A stretch of DNA of 64,000 nt from Agelas oroides (lineage: Eukaryota > Porifera > Demospongiae > Agelasida > Agelasidae), in the NCBI GenBank assembly GCA_949130485.1, contig OX422202.1:5177292-5241291 (forward strand). The letters run 5' to 3'. The notes under the pieces were generated by a model, which searched no databases, was not told the origin of the DNA, and was given only the letters and a program-made list of their open reading frames with translations. Both the position numbers and the translations under genes were made by a program. Positions 43,441-53,433 of the stretch are shown piece by piece (position 1 is the first letter of the stretch; each line of letters begins with the position of its first letter).

Positions 43441-44585
43441 GCCCCATCCATACATCTTTGCTGTACTGTGAAAAGATGGGATGGATAAGGATTTGTATAT
43501 ATATTGGACATACCACCTATACGAGGAGTATACGTGTTTATTTAAACTCCAGGTATAGGTCGTATATACCACATTGAGACAGTAAACTATAACTCGATTT
43601 TGTGTAAACTATTCTACACATCATGCAAGTTTTGTGCAAACTATTAGTTCACAAGTTTTACATAACATGAGTAGCTATATATATATATATCACTACAAAA
43701 ACAAAGTTGTTGCTTTAGTTGGTTACTCCAGTTGCGTGACTGTCCTTACTATGCAAATTTTATGCCGTGAATGCGGTGCTGGAAAAGATTCATGCAGTGG
43801 GAGCTTATACATGAGTAAACTTTGCTAGCCTCCCACAAAAAGTTTTACAAGCACCACATTCTTCTTTGAATTGGCATAGGAAGGATAGTCATGCAATTGT
43901 AGTAACCAAATAATTTGCTAAAACACCTATATGACCTGTTAATCGGTGGCTTGTACACTGTGACGGTTGTACACTATGACGGGTTGCCCGACGTATCGGA
44001 CCGGCAGCAGCGGGGAGCATGCATGCACTTGACGAGAACTTGCCAAAATCTGGTGTAAGGTACACTTCCGGTGGGCGTGGTAATGTGCGTTCAGGCTGTT
44101 GATACGATGGCGAGAAAGGCTAGCACGATGAGCGACGGTGGCGCATTTTTTTTTTGAAAAAGTCCTTGGTATGGGCAAGAGTTTATTGCAAGCTATTGCT
44201 ATAGGCCATATTTCCTGGGGTGCTACATAGTCTGTGACAGTTGGAACATGCAGAGTAGGCACAGGAAATGTTTGTGACAATATAGCAATCAATAGCAAAT
44301 GCAATTTGATATAGCGACACATGTAACAATCGTAAATGCATTTTCATGCACTTGTGCTATTCTGAATTCCAAAGAGTGCACTTGGTAATATGATATTGAA
44401 TACATTATGTTCAAGAAGTGAAGTCAAAAACACAAGAAGTCAGCTACATAGCTACATGAACAATAACAATACTATATAAGTGCTATGGCGTAGCTAGTGA
44501 CAGATATATATACATAAAACTACGAACAACATTAATGACAACAACAATCACAGCAATATTGTTTGTTAGGAAGAACATACTGGTA
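43441..44585. other. Intergenic region before KMO
   Basis: Contains a decayed MITE (43680-43919) and otherwise no gene. A homopolymer of Ts near 44147 and short inverted words near 43955-43985 (GTACACTGTGACGG, GTACACTATGACGG) are the only other features seen. Confidence 0.45.
43686..43919. mobile_element. Decayed copy of the CACTG-TAAAAACAAAG MITE
   Basis: Starts CACTACAAAAACAAAGTTGTTG, passes GGTTACTCCAGTTGCGTGACT and ends TAACCAAATAATTTGCTAAAAC, where the final inverted end is missing. It is about 85 percent like the complete copy at 49716-49945. Confidence 0.78.
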
Positions 44586-46007
44586 CTAGTACTTCCAGCT
44601 GTACATTGGTGTAAAGTAAACAAAGAGTACAACCAGAAGTGTTACAATTGCCAGCGGATTAGTAGCTGGTAGGCAAATATACAACACTGCAGCTATAATC
44701 AGTGCAAAGATTAAAAACATGATCTTTCTCCACATCTCTTCCTGCTGCATGTGTCGTCTGACAACCTCATGGTAGGGAATTCTTGTGAAGGCAACCATGG
44801 AATAAAGTGGTGTGATCCACTGGCCTGTGTGTTTGCTGAGAAAATGCATGACTCGTCTCTTGAGCTGAAAGGCTCTTTTACTCACGAAATCTCTCATCTC
44901 CTCAAAGTTATAGAGAGAAAGACCAACAATAGCATCAGCATTTTTAGGACGATCGGTTGCATAGAGCTTGACAGCTCTCAGCAGGTCGTTTTGCTCTACT
45001 TCCAAGCAATCATCCAGGATTAAGCAGTCTTCGAATCCAGCGTTTACGCCCTGTCCGTAGAAAGGCACCATTGCATGTGCGGCATCTCCTAGAATAAGTG
45101 CCTGACCAATGTGATGTGGATCACATTTGATAGAAATCATCTTTCCCACTTTAGTGGATGAGTACTGTTTAATCAACTCTCTCCTTCCACCAAGTTTGTC
45201 AACTACTCCAGGAAACTCCTTTTCAAACAGCGTGATTAATTTTTGATCGTCAGTACCGACCTCATCAAACTTTTCGAAGGGCATGAAGAGCGTGAGTGTT
45301 ATTGATTTGTCGGGATTCGGCAGCCCCATTAGCATAAACGTTTCTCTTGGCCACAGGTGAAGATGCGTCTCTTTCAATGCAAAGCCACCATCCTGAGCTA
45401 CTGGTATGTGGAGTTCCTTATAACCGTAAGGAATGTAGCTCTGCTCGTAGCGAAATCTGGTATTACGATCTCGCATGAAGCCGCGCATGCGAACAACAGA
45501 ATGTGCGCCGTCGCACCCAAAGATAAAATTGCTTTTGACCTCAAATCTCTCCTCCTTATTTCTCAAAATTCTCAATTCCCCTGTTTGCACATTGCAATCC
45601 TCTACTTCGTGGTTGAAGTAAATTTGTACGCCTCTGCTCTCAGCTTCATCCAGAACAATGGAGTTTAGTCTATTTCGTTCGATAGAATGCAGCACATCAC
45701 CCTTTTCTCCGTACCACCGTACGTAGGTACTGTTATCTCTCTGGTACACCAACCGAGAGTCTACAGGAACGGTGTTGCCATTCAGCAATTTATGTATAAG
45801 TCCAGCTTTCTTGAGAGTGTCCAGTCCACGCTTACTCAAGGCAAGGTCAAAGCTTCGTATTTCCGATTCGTTCTGTCGAGGATCTTTTCTGGTCTCGTAA
45901 ATCTTCACTGTGAAGCCTCTTCCTACTAGCAATATAGCAAGAACTGGCCCAACCAGGCCTGCTCCTACAATAGCTACTTCTGTCATTTTTGTGGGTACAC
46001 TTGCCAT
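44586..46007 (-). CDS. KMO: Kynurenine 3-monooxygenase (473 aa)
   Basis: Flavoprotein of tryptophan breakdown that hydroxylates L-kynurenine to 3-hydroxykynurenine with NADPH and O2, at the mitochondrial outer membrane in animals. A GAGLVGP dinucleotide motif lies near residues 15-21. SFDLALSKRGLDTLKKAGL matches the conserved segment after the first helix. CDGAHSVVR is the FAD/NADPH motif, and LGDAAHAMVPFYGQGVNAGFED (near residues 305-325) binds the flavin ribityl and is highly typical of KMO. Two hydrophobic segments after residue 425 (IMFLIFALIIAAVLYICL) give the membrane anchor. The length equals animal KMO. The gene has no introns. It stands head to head with a truncated GH3 stub at 46576. 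The second ATG (codon 8) could also serve as start. Confidence 0.95.
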   Translation of the reverse strand: MASVPTKMTEVAIVGAGLVGPVLAILLVGRGFTVKIYETRKDPRQNESEIRSFDLALSKRGLDTLKKAGLIHKLLNGNTVPVDSRLVYQRDNSTYVRWYGEKGDVLHSIERNRLNSIVLDEAESRGVQIYFNHEVEDCNVQTGELRILRNKEERFEVKSNFIFGCDGAHSVVRMRGFMRDRNTRFRYEQSYIPYGYKELHIPVAQDGGFALKETHLHLWPRETFMLMGLPNPDKSITLTLFMPFEKFDEVGTDDQKLITLFEKEFPGVVDKLGGRRELIKQYSSTKVGKMISIKCDPHHIGQALILGDAAHAMVPFYGQGVNAGFEDCLILDDCLEVEQNDLLRAVKLYATDRPKNADAIVGLSLYNFEEMRDFVSKRAFQLKRRVMHFLSKHTGQWITPLYSMVAFTRIPYHEVVRRHMQQEEMWRKIMFLIFALIIAAVLYICLPATNPLAIVTLLVVLFVYFTPMYSWKY

Positions 46008-46705
46008 TGCGCTTATTTCAGCATGTAATGTGAAGTCTGCACATCATTTTATACATTCCCAAACTGCTCGTTCTCACGCTTTGGTTGCTACGGTTATGTA
46101 CTAATTGCTTGCTTGCACTTGGGGGCAACTGAAGTTTATCCAGCTACACAAGCGCAAGTTTAGGCAATTAGCTGGGGAAGGACATCACGCGACTGTGGTA
46201 ATGGAATTTATACTTTGCAGCTTTTCAAAGAGTTTGAATCACCTGACTCTTGACTCTTGTATTGTTAAGTAAATGTCTGTGTTTATACATATTCATATTT
46301 GACATATTTATATATATATATATATAACTATTGTGTAGTGTTTCTTTTTGTCTCTGTACTGGTCCAAGATTAATATTAGCTATTAGTCTCTTATGTATGT
46401 AGCTATCTTCTTGTGACCTTTGCTGTTGCATAAACCTGTTTCCATAAATAAATAAAAACTTCTCTTTTTGATTCACAGTGCGCTTATCAAGGTAACAGTA
46501 AGTAAAAGTTCATTTTGTCACAGTAAAACTTGTGGTATAGGCTACTTTAAGCTTTCTGGCTGTTAGAGTTGAAGAATGGCCTTGAGTACATTGAGAGATA
46601 TCCTCTCAAAAAACGCAGACACAGAAATTGGAAAGAAATGGAAATTTGCTTCCATTTGCACGTTGGAAGACTACCGAAAAAGGGTGCCCTTTACTACATA
46701 CGAAT
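46007..46705. repeat. KMO-GH3 promoter, copy 1
   Basis: From the KMO start codon through the first 130 bp of GH3, this matches 49675-50364. Shared anchors are GCGCTTATTTCAGCATGTA, CTCGTTCTCACGCTTTGG, GACATCACGCGACTGTGG and CTTTTTGATTCACAGTGCG. This copy has an extra segment of about 245 bp (46220-46465, AT-rich with a TATATA run) and lacks the MITE of copy 2. It is probably the original head-to-head promoter, since KMO is still attached. Confidence 0.9.
46576..46705 (+). pseudogene. GH3 5' stub
   Basis: Identical to the first 43 codons of the GH3 gene at 50235 (MALSTLRDILSKNADTEIG...) until TACATACGA, then TAA. Only one base differs before the break (CCCTTTACT against CCCCTTACT). It is the remnant left when a copy of the gene was placed further right, or a partial copy itself. 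Confidence 0.93.
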
Positions 46706-49674
46706 AATACCTAATAAGCGCTATTTTCAACTCGAATTTTCTTGAGAACCGTGTGGGCCACAGCAAAGCGGTTTGTGCTAGACGGTAGCTGAAAGCATTG
46801 TCTTTCGAACGAATCTTGTTATATAAGCATGCAGAATGAAGTGCTGGGTTTTAACAACGGGAAATATCAGACTCCTCCAAATCGCGAGTCAGTGATGTGG
46901 TCACAGAAGCTACTGCAGACACCCAGCTCACAGCAGGTATGGACTGTTTGTGCCCACATATGTTTAGTACATGGGTGGAAGGCTTCACAAGTCTGATTTG
47001 ATCTGTGTCTCTAGTTTAGTTACCTAGCTAGAGACAGTGAAATTTTGATAAATTTTCAATGTTTACTGTATACAGCTTGAATGGTATTGACTGCTGTTGT
47101 ATGGGGATAAAATACTTACAAGTGTAGAGTAATTCATCAATTTCTGGGTCATCCACCTCCAGACACTGTCAAGGGGTAGTCAAATCATAAAATTATGTTG
47201 CCTGAGAAGCATTTGCGACCAGGATCAAGATTTTTGATCGGCAAATATGCGCTTGAATGCTTGATTGTTCCCTTCCGAAGCTCTTGATCGTTTCATTACT
47301 GTGGCTCAAAGGCCAAATTGGCAGCCGTGTGTTCTTGGTATCCTTGATTCGTTGATTTTGCAGTTCGTTTAATCAGCTCTTAAAAAGACGATCACTTCAT
47401 TTCATTCTGATCCCGGTTGCAAATGCTACTACAGGGGAAATAAAAGTGACTACCTCTTCACTGTATCTCATTCTCCTCACCTTCACGTTCTGAACTCACC
47501 TCCTAAGGTGTTGTGTATATTCCCAATTTGAGTTTATCTATTTAGCTAGCCTCATAATCAGGCTTTTCCCACTGAAGAGGGAGAGAGCCTGGTATCTTTT
47601 ATCACATGCATGATGGTAGACTAGTCTCGCAAGCCCAACCCACTTCCGCAAGAGAAGGGAAGGGTCTGGTGAGCTGCGTGTACAAACCGTGTCCCGCCGC
47701 ACTGTACAATGCGGTACAATCACATTGCAGTATTTTGTCACATGACACATTACGTTACTGTTTGAGTAGCAATTAGCAGTCTTGAAAATGGTGAAAGAGA
47801 GCTAGGACATCTTTTCTGCTACTGTAGGAACTGTAAAAACACTTCGACTATACTTCTCAGGGAGCATGCTTACTCCACAACAGGTAATTCAAGAGTGCAT
47901 TATTTGAAAGTTGAAATCTGATTATGTCATCTAATTTCATTCCTGTGGGACACTGCTTGTATACACAGTTCACCAGACCCTTCCTTTCTCTTACGGAAGT
48001 GGGTCAGGGTTGCGAGACTAATGGTAGACATGACTTAATCACACAGGGATGGACTGAGCGGGATATGTACACACATTCAAGCGTAAGCGCTCTCAAGACT
48101 ACTATAGTTTCTTTTTGAGTGGGTATGGCTTTAGTGTGTTACCTTCATGTTTGTAGACAGTGATATACACTGGAACTAGTTGATTCTTGAGTCATTGTCA
48201 ACAACTTAGACAATAACTATGCTAGCTTACAATGCTCAACAAACAACATTTCTGGCCATTCTGCCAGTCAGGTGCCGTATCCTGCATACTGGGAATCCAC
48301 TGCACCGTCTACATTGCAGTTTATGGCTGTTGTAGCAAATCGTTTTTGTGCCATTGTAGCGGTGCATACACTTGCCATGATCACAAGTTCTGAGATGCAT
48401 GCAATTTAGGTGTATCTACCTTGTGTGTACCCTTGACATCACACACGATAAAACGTACCAGGTTGTCTCCCTCCTTAGCAGAGTGAGCCTGCAAACAAGG
48501 CTACTTTGCAGGTGTTTGTGTGGAAATTTTAAATATGTATCAGCAGATGGTCCTGTGCTGCTCCCTTTTAGTGTTTTCAAGGAGTCTGTTGACTAGCATT
48601 GGGGATGACGGAAAAACTTCTCCCTTTTCCAGGCCGTACCCGACAACTGGCACAAGGAGCAGACAGGTTAACATTTGGAATTCATTGTAGTTGATTGAAC
48701 GCAGAGGTAAGCCGTCCTCAAAATTTTCATTACTTTCATTACAGTTTAGTAACTTCTTCAACTCCTTAATTGTTCTAATTGATGTTACCTTTACGCCAAC
48801 CTTGAGGTAGCCTCATTCCCAGGTCTTCCTCACCTCCAGTGTTTGATAACTTGCAGGGAAGGCTTGGGAAAAAGGCTATCTTGGGGTGTATTCACTGGAA
48901 TGAAACCCTCGTTATACTCTTCACCACAGGCCCGACAGATACAGACCGTTCCAGCTACATCTGGAGCCAGTCGGAGAAAGATACCTTCGCTTGGCCTCCA
49001 GTTAACTGTGTACATTCACACCTGGATGGACCTGGCTGGCCTGAGTGCTCTAGCCTTTCAGATTGGAGTGAGATCGGCCATGCTGAAGTTTAATCAATTC
49101 AAGCACTTTGACATGATAAATATTTTTATGAGTACAGTTGTGCACTTCAAATGCTCTAGATTTAATGATGGCATTGGTGAGGATCTGTTTATGTATTGTA
49201 AATTCTGAATTACGTAACAGTAACTGTATTTGATGTAGATTACATGTGCATTCTTAATGAAATTTAAGTCATTTTCTATGAGCTGTGGTAGCTAAACTAA
49301 TGCATAGACACACTTCTTTAGTTCATGCAAAGAAGTTGTGCCAATCCCCTTTCAAATGATCTCACTTCTGATGGAATTCTGTTTGTGAGCTAGATTTGTG
49401 CAGTAGAAATGTGTACCACATCAGTTGGGGAACATTTTGACAGTAGGAAGCTTTACTACTCATTTACCTGGTTTCCCTTTGGTGTTTGAGTGGGTTGAAA
49501 CATGAATAGAGGACTCGTCGCTTGTCAAAACCGCGTGTTCATAGACCGTATAGTTCCTGAGAAAAATCAGGTTGAAGTTGCCGCACATTTGGGTAAGTTG
49601 ACCGTTCATTGACAGGAAGTGCTACTTCCGCTTTACGCGCCAGAAATTAAAATGCTACGCTAGCGGAACTACTG
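46706..49674. other. Spacer between the GH3 stub and GH3
   Basis: Contains the transposon at 47622-48020. Around 48830-49015 the minus strand reads RPSEGIFLRLAPDVAGTVC and GEEYNEGFIPV, faintly reminiscent of a DM9-type repeat, but with no supporting exon structure. Nothing else was recognised. Confidence 0.4.
47622..48020. mobile_element. TAGTCTCG-family MITE with perfect 9-bp target duplication
   Basis: 399 bp from TAGTCTCGCAAGCC to GGTTGCGAGACTA, flanked on both sides by ATGGTAGAC (47613-47621 and 48021-48029). Its interior matches the 847-1206 copy in reverse orientation. It is non-coding. A 9-bp duplication suggests a Mutator-like (MULE) transposase in trans, though 8-9 bp duplications also occur with Merlin or P-type elements. 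Confidence 0.92.
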
Positions 49675-50364
49675 ATTGCGCTTATTTCAGCATGTATATA
49701 ATTATATATATACATCACTGCAAAAACAAAGTTGTTATTTTAGCTAAGTATTTGGTTACTACAGTTGCGTGACTATCCCTACTAGGCAAATTTTATGAAG
49801 GCAGTGCTGGAACTTGAATAAACTTTACTAGCCTCCCACAAAATGTTTTACAAGCACTACATTCTTTGAATTAGCGTAGGAAGGACAGTCACGCAATTGT
49901 AGTAACCAAATAATTAGCTAAAACCACAATTTTGTTTTTACAGTGATAATGTGAAGTCTGCACATCATTTTATACATTCCCAAACTGCTCGTTCTCACGC
50001 TTTGGTTGCTATACGGTTATGTACTAAGTGCTTGCTTGGCAACACTTGAAGTTTATCCAGCGCAAGTTTAGGTAATTAACTGGGGAAGGACATCACGCGA
50101 CTGTGGTAATGGAATTTATACTTTGCAACTTCTCTTTTTGATTCACAGTGCGCTTATCAAGGTAACAGTAAGTAAAAGTTCGTTTTGTCACAGTAAAACT
50201 GTGGTATAGACTTTCTGGCTGTTAGAGTTGAAGAATGGCCTTGAGTACATTGAGAGATATCCTCTCAAAAAACGCAGACACAGAAATTGGAAAGAAATGG
50301 AAATTTGCTTCCATTTGCACGTTGGAAGACTACCGAAAAAGGGTGCCCCTTACTACATACGAAG
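49675..50364. repeat. KMO-GH3 promoter, copy 2
   Basis: Second copy of the 46007-46705 segment. It starts one base from where KMO coding sequence would begin and runs into the complete GH3 gene. It carries a MITE that is absent from copy 1. The breakpoints coincide with the KMO start codon on one side and GH3 codon 43 on the other. Confidence 0.9.
49716..49945. mobile_element. CACTG MITE, complete; empty site known
   Basis: 230 bp from CACTGCAAAAACAAAGTTGT to ACAATTTTGTTTTTACAGTG, with inverted repeats extending about 60 bp (GGTTACTACAGTTGCGTGAC against GTCACGCAATTGTAGTAACC). The empty site is CAGCATG-TA-ATGTGAAG at about 46019. The filled site carries TA on both sides, with an extra AT-rich stretch at 49697-49715. 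It is TA-targeting and non-coding. Confidence 0.88.
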
Positions 50365-51842
50365 TGTATCGGCCGTACATTGACCAAATGGTGACGCATG
50401 GAACCGAGAATCTCATTGCTACGGGAAGGGTAATCTTTTACGCTCCAACAAGTGGAACTCTTTCAAAAAGTAAGCTCTTTCCTAGATTTTCTCATCCTCC
50501 GAAACTTTCTTTTCCCACTGAGAAAAAAATCATGCTCCTGGTGTGTTGGCACAAAGACAAAACTACTCAGTTAGGAGTGCCGATCACTCCTGCAAACACC
50601 GCTGTCATTGGTGCAACCATTGACAACGATCCTTCCATTTACGCCGCACCGCTTGACGCTTACGCCATTCAGGACATGACTACAGCTCTCTACGTGCAAT
50701 TGTTGTTTGGCCTCAAAGATACAACTGTCGAAATTATCTGGTCTCCCTTTTCCACTACAGCGCTGGCCGCTTTCACCCTCATCGAGAAGAAATGGGAACA
50801 AATGGTTTTTGACATCAGAAATGGGAGTCTGAATTCGGCGCTCAACCTCACAGAATCGCAAGTAAAGGCAATCGAAGAAGCGATTGAGGGACCCGACCAG
50901 AAAAGAGCCGACGAACTTCAGCTCATTTTTGAAGAAGCGAAGTCCAAAAATTTTGAATCTCTTGCTCTAAAGTTATGGCCTAAACTAAGTATAGTTGATG
51001 CTTTGGCTGGTGGCTCATTTGCAGCCTACATACCACGCCTCAATCATTATTTGGGAGCGGATGTCGATCTTTATTCCTCTGTTTATGCAGCCAGTGAAGG
51101 ACCTGGGATATTCGGCATCAACAAGTGGCCACATGAGCACATTTCCGCATACTCACTTCAAACCACTAAGGTATTTTTCGAGTTTATTCCACTTACAGAA
51201 GTGGAAAGTGTCAACCCTACAGTGCTAGTAGCTGAGGAGATAAAAGCCGATGAGGTGTATGAATTAGTTTTGACCACCACAGAAGGCCTGTATCGCTACC
51301 GCATTGGTGACCTTATAAAAGTCCTGAAAGTATTCCCTGATAGCTCTGAGCCACCTGTTGTTGACGTATTGGGCCGAACTAAAATGACACTGAGTGTGTA
51401 CGCTGAAAAACTGAATGAATTCCACCTAACTGCTGCCTTTTCTGCACTCTGCAATGGTCCGTGGAAAAGTTTCTCTGTTGCAGACTTCATTGTTACAGCC
51501 GATTTTAGCACTGTCCCACCATGTCATAACTTCTGGATTGGGGTCAAAGTTCACAAATCTGAACCCGATTCCATGTATGAACATGGTGTCTCTCCTGATT
51601 ATCTGATGGAAGGTGCATCGTTCATTGACACCCGACTTGCTGAAGTAAATGGCTCTTATGCCAATGGACGCTCTCAAAACTTCATTGGTCCGCCAATAAT
51701 TACTTTGGTTGCCGCAGAAACCTTTGCAGCTATCATAAATAAATTAAAAATGAACTCTCCTGTCACAGAGACACAGCTGAAGATGCCTCACATCACTTCC
51801 AACCCAGAGTTTGTTGAAATACTCCAAAAGAACATTATATAG
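50235..51842 (+). CDS. GH3-family acyl-acid amido-synthetase (535 aa)
   Basis: Member of the adenylating GH3 family, known in plants for linking auxin or jasmonate to amino acids and present in animals as GHDC-type proteins with unsettled substrates. The ATP motif I is visible as YAPTSGTLSKSK (residues about 69-80), motif II as YAASEGPGIFG (about 283-293), and motif III as YELVLTTTEGLYRYRIGDL (about 340-358), followed by LGRTKMTLSVYAEKL. The C-terminal lid ends FVEILQKNII. At 535 aa it is slightly shorter than plant enzymes. It is intronless, like KMO. The start is supported by the in-frame context and by conservation of the same codons in the stub at 46576. The acyl and amino substrates cannot be predicted. 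Confidence 0.93.
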   Translation: MALSTLRDILSKNADTEIGKKWKFASICTLEDYRKRVPLTTYEVYRPYIDQMVTHGTENLIATGRVIFYAPTSGTLSKSKLFPRFSHPPKLSFPTEKKIMLLVCWHKDKTTQLGVPITPANTAVIGATIDNDPSIYAAPLDAYAIQDMTTALYVQLLFGLKDTTVEIIWSPFSTTALAAFTLIEKKWEQMVFDIRNGSLNSALNLTESQVKAIEEAIEGPDQKRADELQLIFEEAKSKNFESLALKLWPKLSIVDALAGGSFAAYIPRLNHYLGADVDLYSSVYAASEGPGIFGINKWPHEHISAYSLQTTKVFFEFIPLTEVESVNPTVLVAEEIKADEVYELVLTTTEGLYRYRIGDLIKVLKVFPDSSEPPVVDVLGRTKMTLSVYAEKLNEFHLTAAFSALCNGPWKSFSVADFIVTADFSTVPPCHNFWIGVKVHKSEPDSMYEHGVSPDYLMEGASFIDTRLAEVNGSYANGRSQNFIGPPIITLVAAETFAAIINKLKMNSPVTETQLKMPHITSNPEFVEILQKNII

Positions 51843-53431
51843 CAGGGAAACGCTGAGCATTCTCATAGCTTATCAGTGTAGTGTTGTCATATTTACTATA
51901 ATGTCTATATTATTTGTTTGAACTCTAAGGTTTTTTGTTTTCGTTTGTGTTAATAGTGGCATACAATTGCATTGTTACTTTCTTGATAGGCCGCATTTTG
52001 TGACAGGGACTTAAATTGAAATGTATGCATGGATGCACGCGATAGAAAAAATTGGAGGTTGTTTACACCGAAGATGGATCACTTTAGTTGCACGATCTTG
52101 GTCCATACCACTTTCCACTATTCGCCATGACTTTGGGGTAATTACATCCTTTGAGTTTCAATAAGGCATTATAGTATGCCTTGAATATTAACCTGTAAGT
52201 ACATCCAATAGCTAGTACATGAACATCTTTCTCTCCTAGTCAAGAACAAACAACTCCATAATGAATTTCATTTCAACTTACATTCATATTTAATTGGAGC
52301 CTTGAGTGAGCAGAGGAAGTAAACTGAAACAAGTGTCATGTTAAAAAGTGGAAAGTAGGCCAAAGTCTCATATAACTAAGCTACAACTAAAATACACTGT
52401 CCAGTTTGCATTAACATTAAATAGATCACATCTTTCTATCCAGATGTTGTATACAGAGTTACTCCGTGCACAAGGACACAATAAAATTATCTCAGTCAAC
52501 ACCATGGCCATATCAGTTGTGCTGAGGTTACTGTAAAAAAAATTGGGTAGTTTTAACCCATTGCAGTTACCTCAGTTTCATACCATTTTCCACATGATTG
52601 GACAATTTCATTAGCAAAGTATTCTCCCATGACATTTGCTAATGTTCTGGAAAGCCTAATGAAGTTCTTAATCTGTTTGGAATCTAAAGCAGGCAGTGGG
52701 ACTTCACTGTGTTTAACAATGCAGACAAGTAAGAGGAAACTGAGATAACCAAATTGAGTCAAAACAACCTTTCCTTTTTTACAGTGTACGTACGTACGTA
52801 TATCTCATGAAGAAACAGTTATGAAGGTGGCTGGCCTCATTTGTGTGGTTAAAGGTTCATATGTACCTCAAGCAGAAGTTTTGAAATACACTTGTGAGCG
52901 AGGAACTAGAATTTGTCATTGTATAGGTGTAGCAACAAGGAGTGGAACTTAGAGCACAATATTCACTTACACGTATTTTGTTGGTGTGTGGTAATACGTA
53001 TTTTATATTTTGTCCATGGCCACACCACCACTCATTCTAAATTTTGTTCAAAGTTTGGTTGCCAAGCCAGTAACCAAGTTCTTTCACCACCTTAGGTTCA
53101 TGCTGTGACTAACAATTTTTATAGGATACTTTGTTAAAGTAGTTATGAATCCATGGATATTGTAGAACAACAATTTTGCTTTACAGCTTTGCAAATACCA
53201 GTCACAAATTAGAATATACATGCCATAAGTTGTTGAAAGCCATGCACACCCCATGCATGGCACATGCCACACACATAAATGTATCTGAAGATGAATGTTA
53301 TGCCCCAAGTTCCACCCCTTGTTGCTATAGATACACACATACAATAACAAAATAATTAATGGCTTTTGTTTTCTCAACTTTATCACTCCATGCATGGCAC
53401 ATGCCACACAAATGTTGTTTTTGCACTGAGT
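51843..53431. other. Spacer between GH3 and tyrosinase
   Basis: No certain gene. Minus strand 52575-52706 reads EVPLPALDSKQIKNFIRL...CGKWYETE between a good acceptor (AACACAG) and donor (GAG|GTAACT) and may be an orphan exon. A roughly 60-bp motif (AGCAACAAGGAGTGGAACTT) at about 52928 recurs inverted at about 53325. Tyrosinase exons coding the N terminus were not found. Confidence 0.4.
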
Positions 53432-53433
53432 TC

